Shown here piece by piece: positions 36,099 to 49,386 of a stretch of DNA of 64,000 nucleotides. The notes under the pieces are model-generated. The model saw only the letters and a program-made list of their open reading frames with translations. It did not search any database and was not told the DNA's origin. Numbering within the stretch: the first letter of the stretch is position 1; the number at the start of each line of letters is the position of its first letter. The stretch comes from Clusia tigrina. Its lineage: Eukaryota > Arthropoda > Insecta > Diptera > Clusiidae. Both the position numbers and the translations under genes were made by a program. The stretch lies in NCBI GenBank assembly GCA_920105625.2, contig OV050031.1, positions 49,866,205 to 49,930,204 of the forward strand, given 5' to 3'.

Positions 36099-39000
36099 AT
36101 ACTGGCGTAATATAACTATCAAAGTTTGCAACATTGAACTGCTGTAACTTTTTATTGGTGCATCATAAGACCTTGAAATTTTGTGAAAATAATGTACTAT
36201 TGTCATTTGAAATATCGGTATAACAGTGCTAACCTTGAGGAAAAAATGAAACACTGATCCAACTTCAAAATTCACTAACTTTTATACTCTGCGTAATATA
36301 ACTATCAAAGCTTGCAATATTGAAATGCTGTAACTTTTTACTGGAGCATCATAAAACCTCGAAATTTCGTGACAATAAAGTACTATTGTCAATTTGAAAT
36401 ATCGGTATAACAGTGCTACCTTTGAGTAAAAAATGAAACACTGATGCAACTTCAAATTCACTAACTTTTATACTGTGCGTAATATAACAATCAAAGTTTG
36501 CAACATTGAACTGCTGTAACTTTTTACTGGTACGTCATAAGACCTTGAAATTTTGTGAGAATAATGTACTATTGTCATTTGAAATATCGGTATAACAGTG
36601 CTCACCTTGATTAAAAAATGAAACACTGATGCAACATCAAAATTCACTAACTTTTATACTGGCGTAATATAACTATCAAAGTTTGCAACATTGAACTGCT
36701 GTAACTTTTTATTGGTGCGTCATAAGACCTTGAAATTTTGTGAAAATAATGTACTATTGTCATTTGAAATATCGGTATAACAGTGCTAACCTTGAGGAAA
36801 AAATGAAACACTGATCCAACTTCAAAATTCACTAACTTTTATACTGTGCGTAATATAACTATCAAAGTTTGCTACATTGAACTGCTGTAACTTTTTACTG
36901 GGACGTCATAAGACCTTGAAATTTTGTGAGAATAATGTACTATTGTCATTTGAAATATCGGTATAACAGTGCTCACCTTGATTAAAAAATGAAACACTGA
37001 TGCAACTTCAAATTTCACTAACTTTTATACTGTGCGTAATATAACCATGAAAGTTTGCTATATTGAACTGCTGTAACTTTTTATTGGTGCGTCATAAGAC
37101 CTTGAAATTTTGTGAAAATAATGTACTATTGTCAATTTGAAATATCGGTATAACAGTGCTACCTTTGGGTAAAAAATGAAACACTGATGCAACTTCAAAA
37201 TTCACTAACTTTTATACTCTGCGTAATATAACTATCAAAGCTTGCAATATTGAAATGCTGTAACTTTTTACTGGAGCATCATAAAACCTCGAAATTTCGT
37301 GACAATAAAGTACTATTGTCAATTTGAAATATCGGTATAACAGTGCTACCTTTGAGTAAAAAATGAAACACTGATGCAACTTCAAATTCACTAACTTTTA
37401 TACTGTGCGTAATATAACAATCAAAGTTTGCAACATTGAACTGCTGTAACTTTTTACTGGTACGTCATAAGACCTTGAAATTTTGTGAGAATAATGTACT
37501 ATTGTCATTTGAAATATCGGTATAACAGTGCTCACCTTGATTAAAAAATGAAACACTGATGCAACATCAAAATTCACTAACTTTTATACTGGCGTAATAT
37601 AACTATCAAAGTTTGCAACATTGAACTGCTGTAACTTTTTATTGGTGCATCATAAGACCTTGAAATTTTGTGAAAATAATGTACTATTGTCATTTGAAAT
37701 ATCGGTATAACAGTGCTAACCTTTGAGTAAAAAATGAAACACTGATGCAACTTCAAATTCACTAACTTTTATACTGTGCGAAATATAACTATCAAAGTTT
37801 GCAACATTGAAATGCTGTAACTTTTTACTGGTGCGTCATAAAACCTCGAAATTTCGTGACAATAAAGTACTATTTTCAATTTGAAATATCGGTATAACAG
37901 TGCTACCTTTGGGTAAAAAATGAAACACTGATGCAACTTCAAATTTCACTAACTTTTATACTGTGCGTAATATAACCATGAAAGTTTGCTATATTGAACT
38001 GCTGTAACTTTTTATTGGTGCGTCATAAGACCTTGAAATTTTGTGAAAATAATGTACTATTGTCAATTTGAAATATCGGTATAACAGTGCTACCTTTGGG
38101 TAAAAAATGAAACACTGATGCAACTTCAAAATTCACTAACTTTTATACTCTGCGTAATATAACTATCAAAGCTTGCAATATTGAAATGCTGTAACTTTTT
38201 ACTGGAGCATCATAAAACCTCGAAATTTCGTGACAATAAAGTACTATTGTCAATTTGAAATATCGGTATAACAGTGCTACCTTTGAGTAAAAAATGAAAC
38301 ACTGATGCAACTTCAAATTCACTAACTTTTATACTGTGCGTAATATAACAATCAAAGTTTGCAACATTGAACTGCTGTAACTTTTTACTGGTACGTCATA
38401 AGACCTTGAAATTTTGTGAGAATAATGTACTATTGTCATTTGAAATATCGGTATAACAGTGCTCACCTTGATTAAAAAATGAAACACTGATGCAACATCA
38501 AAATTCACTAACTTTTATACTGGCGTAATATAACTATCAAAGTTTGCAACATTGAACTGCTGTAACTTTTTATTGGTGCATCATAAGACCTTGAAATTTT
38601 GTGAAAATAATGTACTATTGTCATTTGAAATATCGGTATAACAGTGCTAACCTTGAGGAAAAAATGAAACACTGATCCAACTTCAAAATTCACTAACTTT
38701 TATACTGTGCGTAATATAACTATCAAAGTTTGCAACATTGAACTGCTGTAACTTTTTATTGGTACGTCATAAGACCTTCAAATTTTGTGAAAATATTGTA
38801 TTATTGTCATTTGAAATATCAGTATAACACTGCTAACCTTGAGTAAAAAATGAAACACTGATGCAACTTCAAAATTCACTAACTTTTATACTCTGCGTAA
38901 TATAACTATCAAAGCTTGCAATATTGAAATGCTGTAACTTTTTACTGGAGCATCATAAAACCTCGAAATTTCGTGACAATAAAGTACTATTGTCAATTTG

Positions 39001-39999
39001 AAATATCGGTATAACAGTGCTACCTTTGAGTAAAAAATGAAACACTGATGCAACTTCAAATTCACTAACTTTTATACTGTGCGTAATATAACAATCAAAG
39101 TTTGCAACATTGAACTGCTGTAACTTTTTACTGGTACGTCATAAGACCTTGAAATTTTGTGAGAATAATGTACTATTGTCATTTGAAATATCGGTATAAC
39201 AGTGCTCACCTTGATTAAAAAATGAAACACTGATGCAACATCAAAATTCACTAACTTTTATACTGGCGTAATATAACTATCAAAGTTTGCAACATTGAAC
39301 TGCTGTAACTTTTTATTGGTGCGTCATAAGACCTTGAAATTTTGTGAAAATAATGTACTATTGTCATTTGAAATATCGGTATAACAGTGCTAACCTTGAG
39401 GAAAAAATGAAACACTGATCCAACTTCAAAATTCACTAACTTTTATACTGTGCGTAATATAACTATCAAAGTTTGCTACATTGAACTGCTGTAACTTTTT
39501 ATTGGTGCGTCATAAGACCTTGAAATTTTGTGAAAATAATGTACTATTGTCATTTGAAATATCGGTATAACAGTGCTAACCTTGAGGAAAAAATGAAACA
39601 CTGATCCAACTTCAAAATTCACTAACTATTATACTCTGCGTAATATAACTATCAAAGCTTGCAATATTGAAATGCTGTAACTTTTTACTGGAGCATCATA
39701 AAACCTCGAAATTTCGTGACAATAAAGTACTATTGTCAATTTGAAATATCGGTATAACAGTGCTACCTTTGAGTAAAAAATGAAACACTGATGCAACTTC
39801 AAATTCACTAACTTTTATACTGTGCGTAATATAACAATCAAAGTTTGCAACATTGAACTGCTGTAACTTTTTACTGGTACGTCATAAGACCTTGAAATTT
39901 TGTGAAAATAATGTACTATTGTCATTTGAAATATCGGTATAACAGTGCTCACCTTGATTAAAAAATGAAACACTGATGCAACATCAAAATTCACTAACT

Positions 40000-42900
40000 T
40001 TTATACTCTGCGTAATATAACTATCAAAGCTTGCAATATTGAAATGCTGTAACTTTTTACTGGAGCATCATAAAACCTCGAAATTTCGTGACAATAAAGT
40101 ACTATTGTCAATTTGAAATATCGGTATAACAGTGCTACCTTTGAGTAAAAAATGAAACACTGATGCAACTTCAAATTCACTAACTTTTATACTGTGCGAA
40201 ATATAACTATCAAAGTTTGCAACATTGAAATGCTGTAACTTTTTACTGGTGCGTCATAAAACCTCGAAATTTCGTGACAATAAAGTACTATTTTCAATTT
40301 GAAATATCGGTATAACAGTGCTACCTTTGGGTAAAAAATGAAACACTGATGCAACTTCAAATTTCACTAACTTTTATACTGTGCGTAATATAACCATGAA
40401 AGTTTGCTATATTGAACTGCTGTAACTTTTTATTGGTGCGTCATAAGACCTTGAAATTTTGTGAAAATAATGTACTATTGTCAATTTGAAATATCGGTAT
40501 AACAGTGCTACCTTTGGGTAAAAAATGAAACACTGATGCAACTTCAAAATTCACTAACTTTTATACTCTGCGTAATATAACTATCAAAGCTTGCAATATT
40601 GAAATGCTGTAACTTTTTACTGGAGCATCATAAAACCTCGAAATTTCGTGACAATAAAGTACTATTGTCAATTTGAAATATCGGTATAACAGTGCTACCT
40701 TTGAGTAAAAAATGAAACACTGATGCAACTTCAAATTCACTAACTTTTATACTGTGCGTAATATAACAATCAAAGTTTGCAACATTGAACTGCTGTAACT
40801 TTTTACTGGTACGTCATAAGACCTTGAAATTTTGTGAGAATAATGTACTATTGTCATTTGAAATATCGGTATAACAGTGCTCACCTTGATTAAAAAATGA
40901 AACACTGATGCAACATCAAAATTCACTAACTTTTATACTGGCGTAATATAACTATCAAAGTTTGCAACATTGAACTGCTGTAACTTTTTATTGGTGCATC
41001 ATAAGACCTTGAAATTTTGTGAAAATAATGTACTATTGTCATTTGAAATATCGGTATAACAGTGCTAACCTTGAGGAAAAAATGAAACACTGATCCAACT
41101 TCAAAATTCACTAACTTTTATACTGTGCGTAATATAACTATCAAAGTTTGCAACATTGAACTGCTGTAACTTTTTATTGGTACGTCATAAGACCTTCAAA
41201 TTTTGTGAAAATATTGTATTATTGTCATTTGAAATATCAGTATAACACTGCTAACCTTGAGTAAAAAATGAAACACTGATGCAACTTCAAAATTCACTAA
41301 CTTTTATACTCTGCGTAATATAACTATCAAAGCTTGCAATATTGAAATGCTGTAACTTTTTACTGGAGCATCATAAAACCTCGAAATTTCGTGACAATAA
41401 AGTACTATTGTCAATTTGAAATATCGGTATAACAGTGCTACCTTTGAGTAAAAAATGAAACACTGATGCAACTTCAAATTCACTAACTTTTATACTGTGC
41501 GTAATATAACAATCAAAGTTTGCAACATTGAACTGCTGTAACTTTTTACTGGTACGTCATAAGACCTTGAAATTTTGTGAGAATAATGTACTATTGTCAT
41601 TTGAAATATCGGTATAACAGTGCTCACCTTGATTAAAAAATGAAACACTGATGCAACATCAAAATTCACTAACTTTTATACTGGCGTAATATAACTATCA
41701 AAGTTTGCAACATTGAACTGCTGTAACTTTTTATTGGTGCGTCATAAGACCTTGAAATTTTGTGAAAATAATGTACTATTGTCATTTGAAATATCGGTAT
41801 AACAGTGCTAACCTTGAGGAAAAAATGAAACACTGATCCAACTTCAAAATTCACTAACTTTTATACTGTGCGTAATATAACTATCAAAGTTTGCTACATT
41901 GAACTGCTGTAACTTTTTACTGGTACGTCATAAGACCTTGAAATTTTGTGAGAATAATGTACTATTGTCATTTGAAATATCGGTATAACAGTGCTCACCT
42001 TGATTAAAAAATGAAACACTGATGCAACTTCAAATTTCACTAACTTTTATACTGTGCGTAATATAACCATGAAAGTTTGCTATATTGAACTGCTGTAACT
42101 TTTTATTGGTGCGTCATAAGACCTTGAAATTTTGTGAAAATAATGTACTATTGTCAATTTGAAATATCGGTATAACAGTGCTACCTTTGGGTAAAAAATG
42201 AAACACTGATGCAACTTCAAAATTCACTAACTTTTATACTCTGCGTAATATAACTATCAAAGCTTGCAATATTGAAATGCTGTAACTTTTTACTGGAGCA
42301 TCATAAAACCTCGAAATTTCGTGACAATAAAGTACTATTGTCAATTTGAAATATCGGTATAACAGTGCTACCTTTGAGTAAAAAATGAAACACTGATGCA
42401 ACTTCAAATTCACTAACTTTTATACTGTGCGTAATATAACAATCAAAGTTTGCAACATTGAACTGCTGTAACTTTTTACTGGTACGTCATAAGACCTTGA
42501 AATTTTGTGAAAATATTGTATTATTGTCATTTGAAATATCAGTATAACACTGCTAACCTTGAGTAAAAAATGAAACACTGATGCAACTTCAAAATTCACT
42601 AACTTTTATACTCTGCGTAATATAACTATCAAAGCTTGCAATATTGAAATGCTGTAACTTTTTACTGGAGCATCATAAAACCTCGAAATTTCGTGACAAT
42701 AAAGTACTATTGTCAATTTGAAATATCGGTATAACAGTGCTACCTTTGAGTAAAAAATGAAACACTGATGCAACTTCAAATTCACTAACTTTTATACTGT
42801 GCGTAATATAACAATCAAAGTTTGCAACATTGAACTGCTGTAACTTTTTACTGGTACATCATAAGACCTTGAAATTTTGTGAGAATAATGTACTATTGTC

Positions 42901-45900
42901 ATTTGAAATATCGGTATAACAGTGCTCACCTTGATTAAAAAATGAAACACTGATGCAACATCAAAATTCACTAACTTTTATACTGGCGTAATATAACTAT
43001 CAAAGTTTGCAACATTGAACTGCTGTAACTTTTTATTGGTGCGTCATAAGACCTTGAAATTTTGTGAAAATAATGTACTATTGTCATTTGAAATATCGGT
43101 ATAACAGTGCTAACCTTGAGGAAAAAATGAAACACTGATCCAACTTCAAAATTCACTAACTTTTATACTGTGCGTAATATAACTATCAAAGTTTGCTACA
43201 TTGAACTGCTGTAACTTTTTACTGGTACGTCATAAGACCTTGAAATTTTGTGAGAATAATGTACTATTGTCATTTGAAATATCGGTATAACAGTGCTCAC
43301 CTTGATTAAAAAATGAAACACTGATGCAACTTCAAATTTCACTAACTTTTATACTGTGCGTAATATAACCATGAAAGTTTGCTATATTGAACTGCTGTAA
43401 CTTTTTATTGGTGCGTCATAAGACCTTGAAATTTTGTGAAAATAATGTACTATTGTCAATTTGAAATATCGGTATAACAGTGCTACCTTTGGGTAAAAAA
43501 TGAAACACTGATGCAACTTCAAAATTCACTAACTTTTATACTCTGCGTAATATAACTATCAAAGCTTGCAATATTGAAATGCTGTAACTTTTTACTGGAG
43601 CATCATAAAACCTCGAAATTTCGTGACAATAAAGTACTATTGTCAATTTGAAATATCGGTATAACAGTGCTACCTTTGAGTAAAAAATGAAACACTGATG
43701 CAACATCAAAATTCACTAACTTTTATACTGTACGTAATATAACAATCAAAGTTTGCAACATTGAACTGCTGTAACTTTTTACTGGTACGTCATAAGACCT
43801 TGAAATTTTGTGAAAATATTGTATTATTGTCATTTGAAATATCAGTATAACACTGCTAACCTTGAGTAAAAAATGAAACACTGATGCAACTTCAAAATTC
43901 ACTAACTTTTATACTCTGCGTAATATAACTATCAAAGCTTGCAATATTGAAATGCTGTAACTTTTTACTGGAGCATCATAAAACCTCGAAATTTCGTGAC
44001 AATAAAGTACTATTGTCAATTTGAAATATCGGTATAACAGTGCTACCTTTGAGTAAAAAATGAAACACTGATGCAACTTCAAATTCACTAACTTTTATAC
44101 TGTGCGTAATATAACAATCAAAGTTTGCAACATTGAACTGCTATAACTTTTTACTGGTACGTCATAAGACCTTGAAATTTTGTGAGAATAATGTACTATT
44201 GTCATTTGAAATATCGGTATAACAGTGCTCACCTTGATTAAAAAATGAAACACTGATGCAACATCAAAATTCACTAACTTTTATACTGGCGTAATATAAC
44301 TATCAAAGTTTGCAACATTGAACTGCTGTAACTTTTTATTGGTGCGTCATAAGACCTTGAAATTTTGTGAAAATAATGTACTATTGTCATTTGAAATATC
44401 GGTATAACAGTGCTAACCTTGAGGAAAAAATGAAACACTGATCCAACTTCAAAATTCACTAACTTTTATACTGTGCGTAATATAACTATCAAAGTTTGCT
44501 ACATTGAACTGCTGTAACTTTTTACTGGTACGTCATAAGACCTTGAAATTTTGTGAGAATAATGTACTATTGTCATTTGAAATATCGGTATAACAGTGCT
44601 CACCTTGATTAAAAAATGAAACACTGATGCAACTTCAAATTTCACTAACTTTTATACTGTGCGTAATATAACCATGAAAGTTTGCTATATTGAACTGCTG
44701 TAACTTTTTATTGGTGCGTCATAAGACCTTGAAATTTTGTGAAAATAATGTACTATTGTCAATTTGAAATATCGGTATAACAGTGCTACCTTTGGGTAAA
44801 AAATGAAACACTGATGCAACTTCAAAATTCACTAACTTTTATACTCTGCGTAATATAACTATCAAAGCTTGCAATATTGAAATGCTGTAACTTTTTACTG
44901 GAGCATCATAAAACCTCGAAATTTCGTGACAATAAAGTACTATTGTCAATTTGAAATATCGGTATAACAGTGCTACCTTTGAGTAAAAAATGAAACACTG
45001 ATGCAACTTCAAATTCACTAACTTTTATACTGTGCGTAATATAACAATCAAAGTTTGCAACATTGAACTGCTGTAACTTTTTACTGGTACGTCATAAGAC
45101 CTTGAAATTTTGTGAAAATATTGTATTATTGTCATTTGAAATATCGGTATAACAGTGCTCACCTTGATTAAAAAATGAAACACTGATGCAACATCAAAAT
45201 TCACTAACTTTTATACTGGCGTAATATAACTATCAAAGTTTGCAACATTGAACTGCTGTAACTTTTTATTGGTGCGTCATAAGACCTTGAAATTTTGTGA
45301 AAATAATGTACTATTGTCATTTGAAATATCGGTATAACAGTGCTAACCTTGAGGAAAAAATGAAACACTGATCCAACTTCAAAATTCACTAACTTTTATA
45401 CTGTGCGTAATATAACTATCAAAGTTTGCTACATTGAACTGCTGTAACTTTTTACTGGTACGTCATAAGACCTTGAAATTTTGTGAGAATAATGTACTAT
45501 TGTCATTTGAAATATCGGTATAACAGTGCTCACCTTGATTAAAAAATGAAACACTGATGCAACTTCAAATTTCACTAACTTTTATACTGTGCGTAATATA
45601 ACCATGAAAGTTTGCTATATTGAACTGCTGTAACTTTTTATTGGTGCGTCATAAGACCTTGAAATTTTGTGAAAATAATGTACTATTGTCAATTTGAAAT
45701 ATCGGTATAACAGTGCTACCTTTGGGTAAAAAATGAAACACTGATGCAACTTCAAAATTCACTAACTTTTATACTCTGCGTAATATAACTATCAAAGCTT
45801 GCAATATTGAAATGCTGTAACTTTTTACTGGAGCATCATAAAACCTCGAAATTTCGTGACAATAAAGTACTATTGTCAATTTGAAATATCGGTATAACAG

Positions 45901-46195
45901 TGCTACCTTTGAGTAAAAAATGAAACACTGATGCAACTTCAAATTCACTAACTTTTATACTGTGCGTAATATAACAATCAAAGTTTGCAACATTGAACTG
46001 CTGTAACTTTTTACTGGTACGTCATAAGACCTTGAAATTTTGTGAGAATAATGTACTATTGTCATTTGAAATATCGGTATAACAGTGCTCACCTTGATTA
46101 AAAAATGAAACACTGATGCAACATCAAAATTCACTAACTTTTATACTGGCGTAATATAACTATCAAAGTTTGCAACATTGAACTGCTGTAACTTT
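40000..46195. repeat. Duplicated HOR block, right copy (partner at about 18800-24990)
   Basis: This is the right member of the 21,205-bp-offset pair. It has its own later changes, such as TGTACGTAAT near 43730, GCTATAACT near 44141 and a GTACATCAT near 42856. Confidence 0.87.
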
Positions 46196-46499
46196 TTATT
46201 GGTGCGTCATAAGACCTTGAAATTTTGTGAAAATAATGTACTATTGTCATTTGAAATATCGGTATAACAGTGCTAACCTTGAGGAAAAAATGAAACACTG
46301 ATCCAACTTCAAAATTCACTAACTTTTATACTGTGCGTAATATAACTATCAAAGTTTGCTACATTGAACTGCTGTAACTTTTTATTGGTGCGTCATAAGA
46401 CCTTGAAATTTTGTGAAAATAATGTACTATTGTCATTTGAAATATCGGTATAACAGTGCTAACCTTGAGGAAAAAATGAAACACTGATCCAACTTCAAA

Positions 46500-49386
46500 A
46501 TTCACTAACTATTATACTGTGCGTAATAAATACTGGTGCGTCATAAAACCTCGAAATTTTGTGACAATAAAGTAGTATTATCCATTTCAAAAATCGGTAT
46601 AATACTGCTAACCTTGAGTAAAAAATGAAACACTGATGCAACTTCAAAATTCATTAACTTTTATACTGTGCGTAATATAACTATCAAAGTTTGCAACATT
46701 GAACTGCTGTAACTTTTTATTGGTACGTCATAAGACCTTGAAATTTTGTGAAAATAATGTATTATTGTCATTTGAAATATCAGTATAACACTGCTAACCT
46801 TGAGTAAAAAATGAAACACTGATGCATCTTCAAAATTCACTAACTTTTATACTGTGCGTAATATAACTATCAAAGTTTGCAACATTGAACTGCTGTAACT
46901 TTTTATTGGTACGCCATAATACCTTGAAATTTTGTGAAAATAATGTACTATTGTCATTTGAAATATCGGTATAACAGTGCTAACCTTGAGGAAAAAATGA
47001 AACACTGATGCAACTTCAAAATTCACTAACTTTTATACTGAGCGTAATATAACTATCAAAGTTTGCAACATTCAACTGATGTAACTTTTTACTGGTACGT
47101 CATAAGACCTTGAAATTTTGTGAAAATAATGTAGTATTGTCATTTGAAATATCGGTATAACAGTGCTAACCTTGAGGAATAAATGAAACACTGATGCAAC
47201 TTCAAAATTCACTAACTTTTATACTGTGCGTAATATGACTATCAAAGTTTGCAACATTGAAATGCTGTAACTTTTTACTGGAGCGTCATAAGACCTTGAA
47301 ATTTTCTGACAATAATGTACTATTGTCATTTAAAATATCAGTATAACACTGCTAACCTTGAGTAAAAAATGAAACACTGATGCAACTTCAAAATTCACTA
47401 ACTTTTATACTGTGCGTAATATAACTATCAAAGTTTGGAACATTGAAATGCTGTACCTTTTTATTGGAGTGTCATAAGAACTTGAAATTTTGTGACAGTA
47501 ATGTTCTATTGCCAATTTGAAATATCGGTGTAACAGTGCTACCTTTTAGTAAAAAATGAAACACTGATCCAACTTCAAAATTCACTAACTTTTATACTGT
47601 GCGAAATATAACTATCAAAGTTTGCAACATTGAAATGCTGTAACTTTTTACTGGTGCGTCATAAAACCTCGAAATTTCGTGACAATAAAGTATTATTTTC
47701 AATTTGAAATATCGGTATAACAGTGCTACCTTTGGGTAAAAAATGAAACACTGATGCAACTTCAAATTTCACTAACTTTTATACTGTGCGTAATATAACC
47801 ATGAAAGTTTGCTATATTGAACTGCTGTAACTTTTTATTGGTGCGTCATAAGACCTTGAAATTTTGTGAAAATAATGTACTATTGTCAATTTGAAATATC
47901 GGTATAACAGTGCTACCTTTGGGTAAAAAATGAAACACTGATGCAACTTCAAAATTCACTAACTTTTATACTCTGCGTAATATAACTATCAAAGCTTGCA
48001 ATATTGAAATGCTGTAACTTTTTACTGGAGCATCATAAAACCTCGAAATTTCGTGACAATAAAGTACTATTGTCAATTTGAAATATCGGTATAACAGTGC
48101 TACCTTTGAGTAAAAAATGAAACACTGATGCAACTTCAAATTCACTAACTTTTATACTGTGCGTAATATAACAATCAAAGTTTGCAACATTGAACTGCTG
48201 TAACTTTTTATTGGTACGTCATAAGACCTTGAAATTTTGTGAGAATAATGTACTATTGTCATTTGAAATATCGGTATAACAGTGCTAACTTGAGGAAAAA
48301 ATGAAACACTGATGCAACTTCAAAATTCACTAACTTTTATACTGTGCGTAATATAACTATCAAAGTTTGCAACATTGAAATGCTGTAACTTTTTCCTGGA
48401 GCGCCATAAGACCTTGAAATTTTGTGACAATATTGTACTATTGTCAATATTAAAAATCGGTATAACAGTGCTACCTTTGAATAAAAAATGAAACACTAAT
48501 GCAACTTCAAAGTTCACTAACTTTTATACTGAGCGTAATATAATTATCAAAATTCACAACATTGAAATGCTGTCACTTTTTACTGGAGCGTCATAACACC
48601 TTGAAATTTTGTGACAATAATTTACTATTGTCATTTGAAATAGCGGTATAACAGTCCTAACCTTGAGTAAAAAATGAAACACTGATGCAACTTCAAAATT
48701 CACTAACTTTTATACTGTGCGTAATATAACTATCAAAGTTTGCTACATTGAACTGCTGTAACTTTTTATTGGTGCGTCATAAGACCTTGAAATTTTGTGA
48801 CAATAATGTACTATTGTCATTTGAAATAGAGGTATAACAGTCCTAACCTTGATTAAAAAATGAAACACTGATGCAACTTCAAATTCACTAACTTTTATAC
48901 TGTGCGTAATATAACAATCAAAGTTTGCAACATTGAACTGCTGTAACTTTTTATTGGTACGTCATAAGACCTTGAAATTTTGTGAGAATAATGTACTATT
49001 GTCATTTGAAATATCGGTATAACAGTGCTAACTTGAGGAAAAAATGAAACACTGATGCAACTTCAAAATTCACTAACTTTTATACTGTGCGTAATATAAC
49101 TATCAAAGTTTGCAACATTGAAATGCTGTAACTTTTTCCTGGAGCGTCATAAGACCTTGAAATTTTGTGACAATATTGTACTATTGTCAATATTAAAAAT
49201 CGGTATAACAGTGCTACCTTTGAATAAAAAATGAAACACTAATGCAACTTCAAAGTTCACTAACTTTTATACTGAGCGTAATATAATTATCAAAATTCAC
49301 AACATTGAAATGCTGTAACTTTTTACTGGTGCGTCATAAAACATCGAATTTTTGTGACAATAAAGTACTATTGTCAATTTGAGATA
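46500..49386. repeat. Satellite array, diverged monomers right of the core
   Basis: Monomers here are heterogeneous again. A truncated monomer (GCGTAATAAATACTGG at 46521), net about 38 bp short, marks the exit from the core. A four-monomer stretch (CTAACTTGAGGAAA at 48284 and 49028, 744 bp apart) is locally duplicated. The segment from about 45770 to 48790 is repeated at about 54100-57115 with an offset near 8,330 bp. No gene is seen. Confidence 0.88.
46521..46540. repeat. Truncated satellite monomer (marker of duplications)
   Basis: GCGTAATAAATACTGGTGCG joins the middle of one monomer to the start of the next, skipping about 38 bp net that includes the ATCAAAGTTTGC segment. The same junction recurs at 54851 and about 61852, and with one change at 57233. 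A shared breakpoint implies one original deletion followed by copying. Confidence 0.85.

Larger units (their letters stand above)
19560..46500. repeat. Homogenised higher-order-repeat satellite core (about 27 kb)
   Basis: Roughly 145 monomers fall into recurring classes. A has TACTGGCGTAAT and usually GAGGAAAAAATG. B has TTTGCTACATTG, TGAGAATAATG and CTCACCTTGATT. C has ATAACCATGAAAG and TTTGGGTAAA. D has ACTCTGCGTAAT, AAAGCTTGC and CGAAATTTCG. E has GAAAATATTGTATTATTG and ATCAGTATAACACTG. F has ATAACAATCAAAG, then CTCACCTTGATT and CAACATC. Class A starts recur at spacings of 557, 743, 930, 1302 or 1675 bp, meaning units of 3, 4, 5, 7 or 9 monomers. Copies of a class are almost identical while classes differ from each other. 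The repeated 61-residue minus-strand frame across each A monomer is a by-product. No gene, insertion or non-satellite base is visible. Confidence 0.93.

Noticed and set aside
19721..46319. Some 26 near-identical 61-residue minus-strand ORFs
   Set aside because: They are one frame across the class A satellite monomer, with no domain, and the repetition follows the DNA period. They are not genes.
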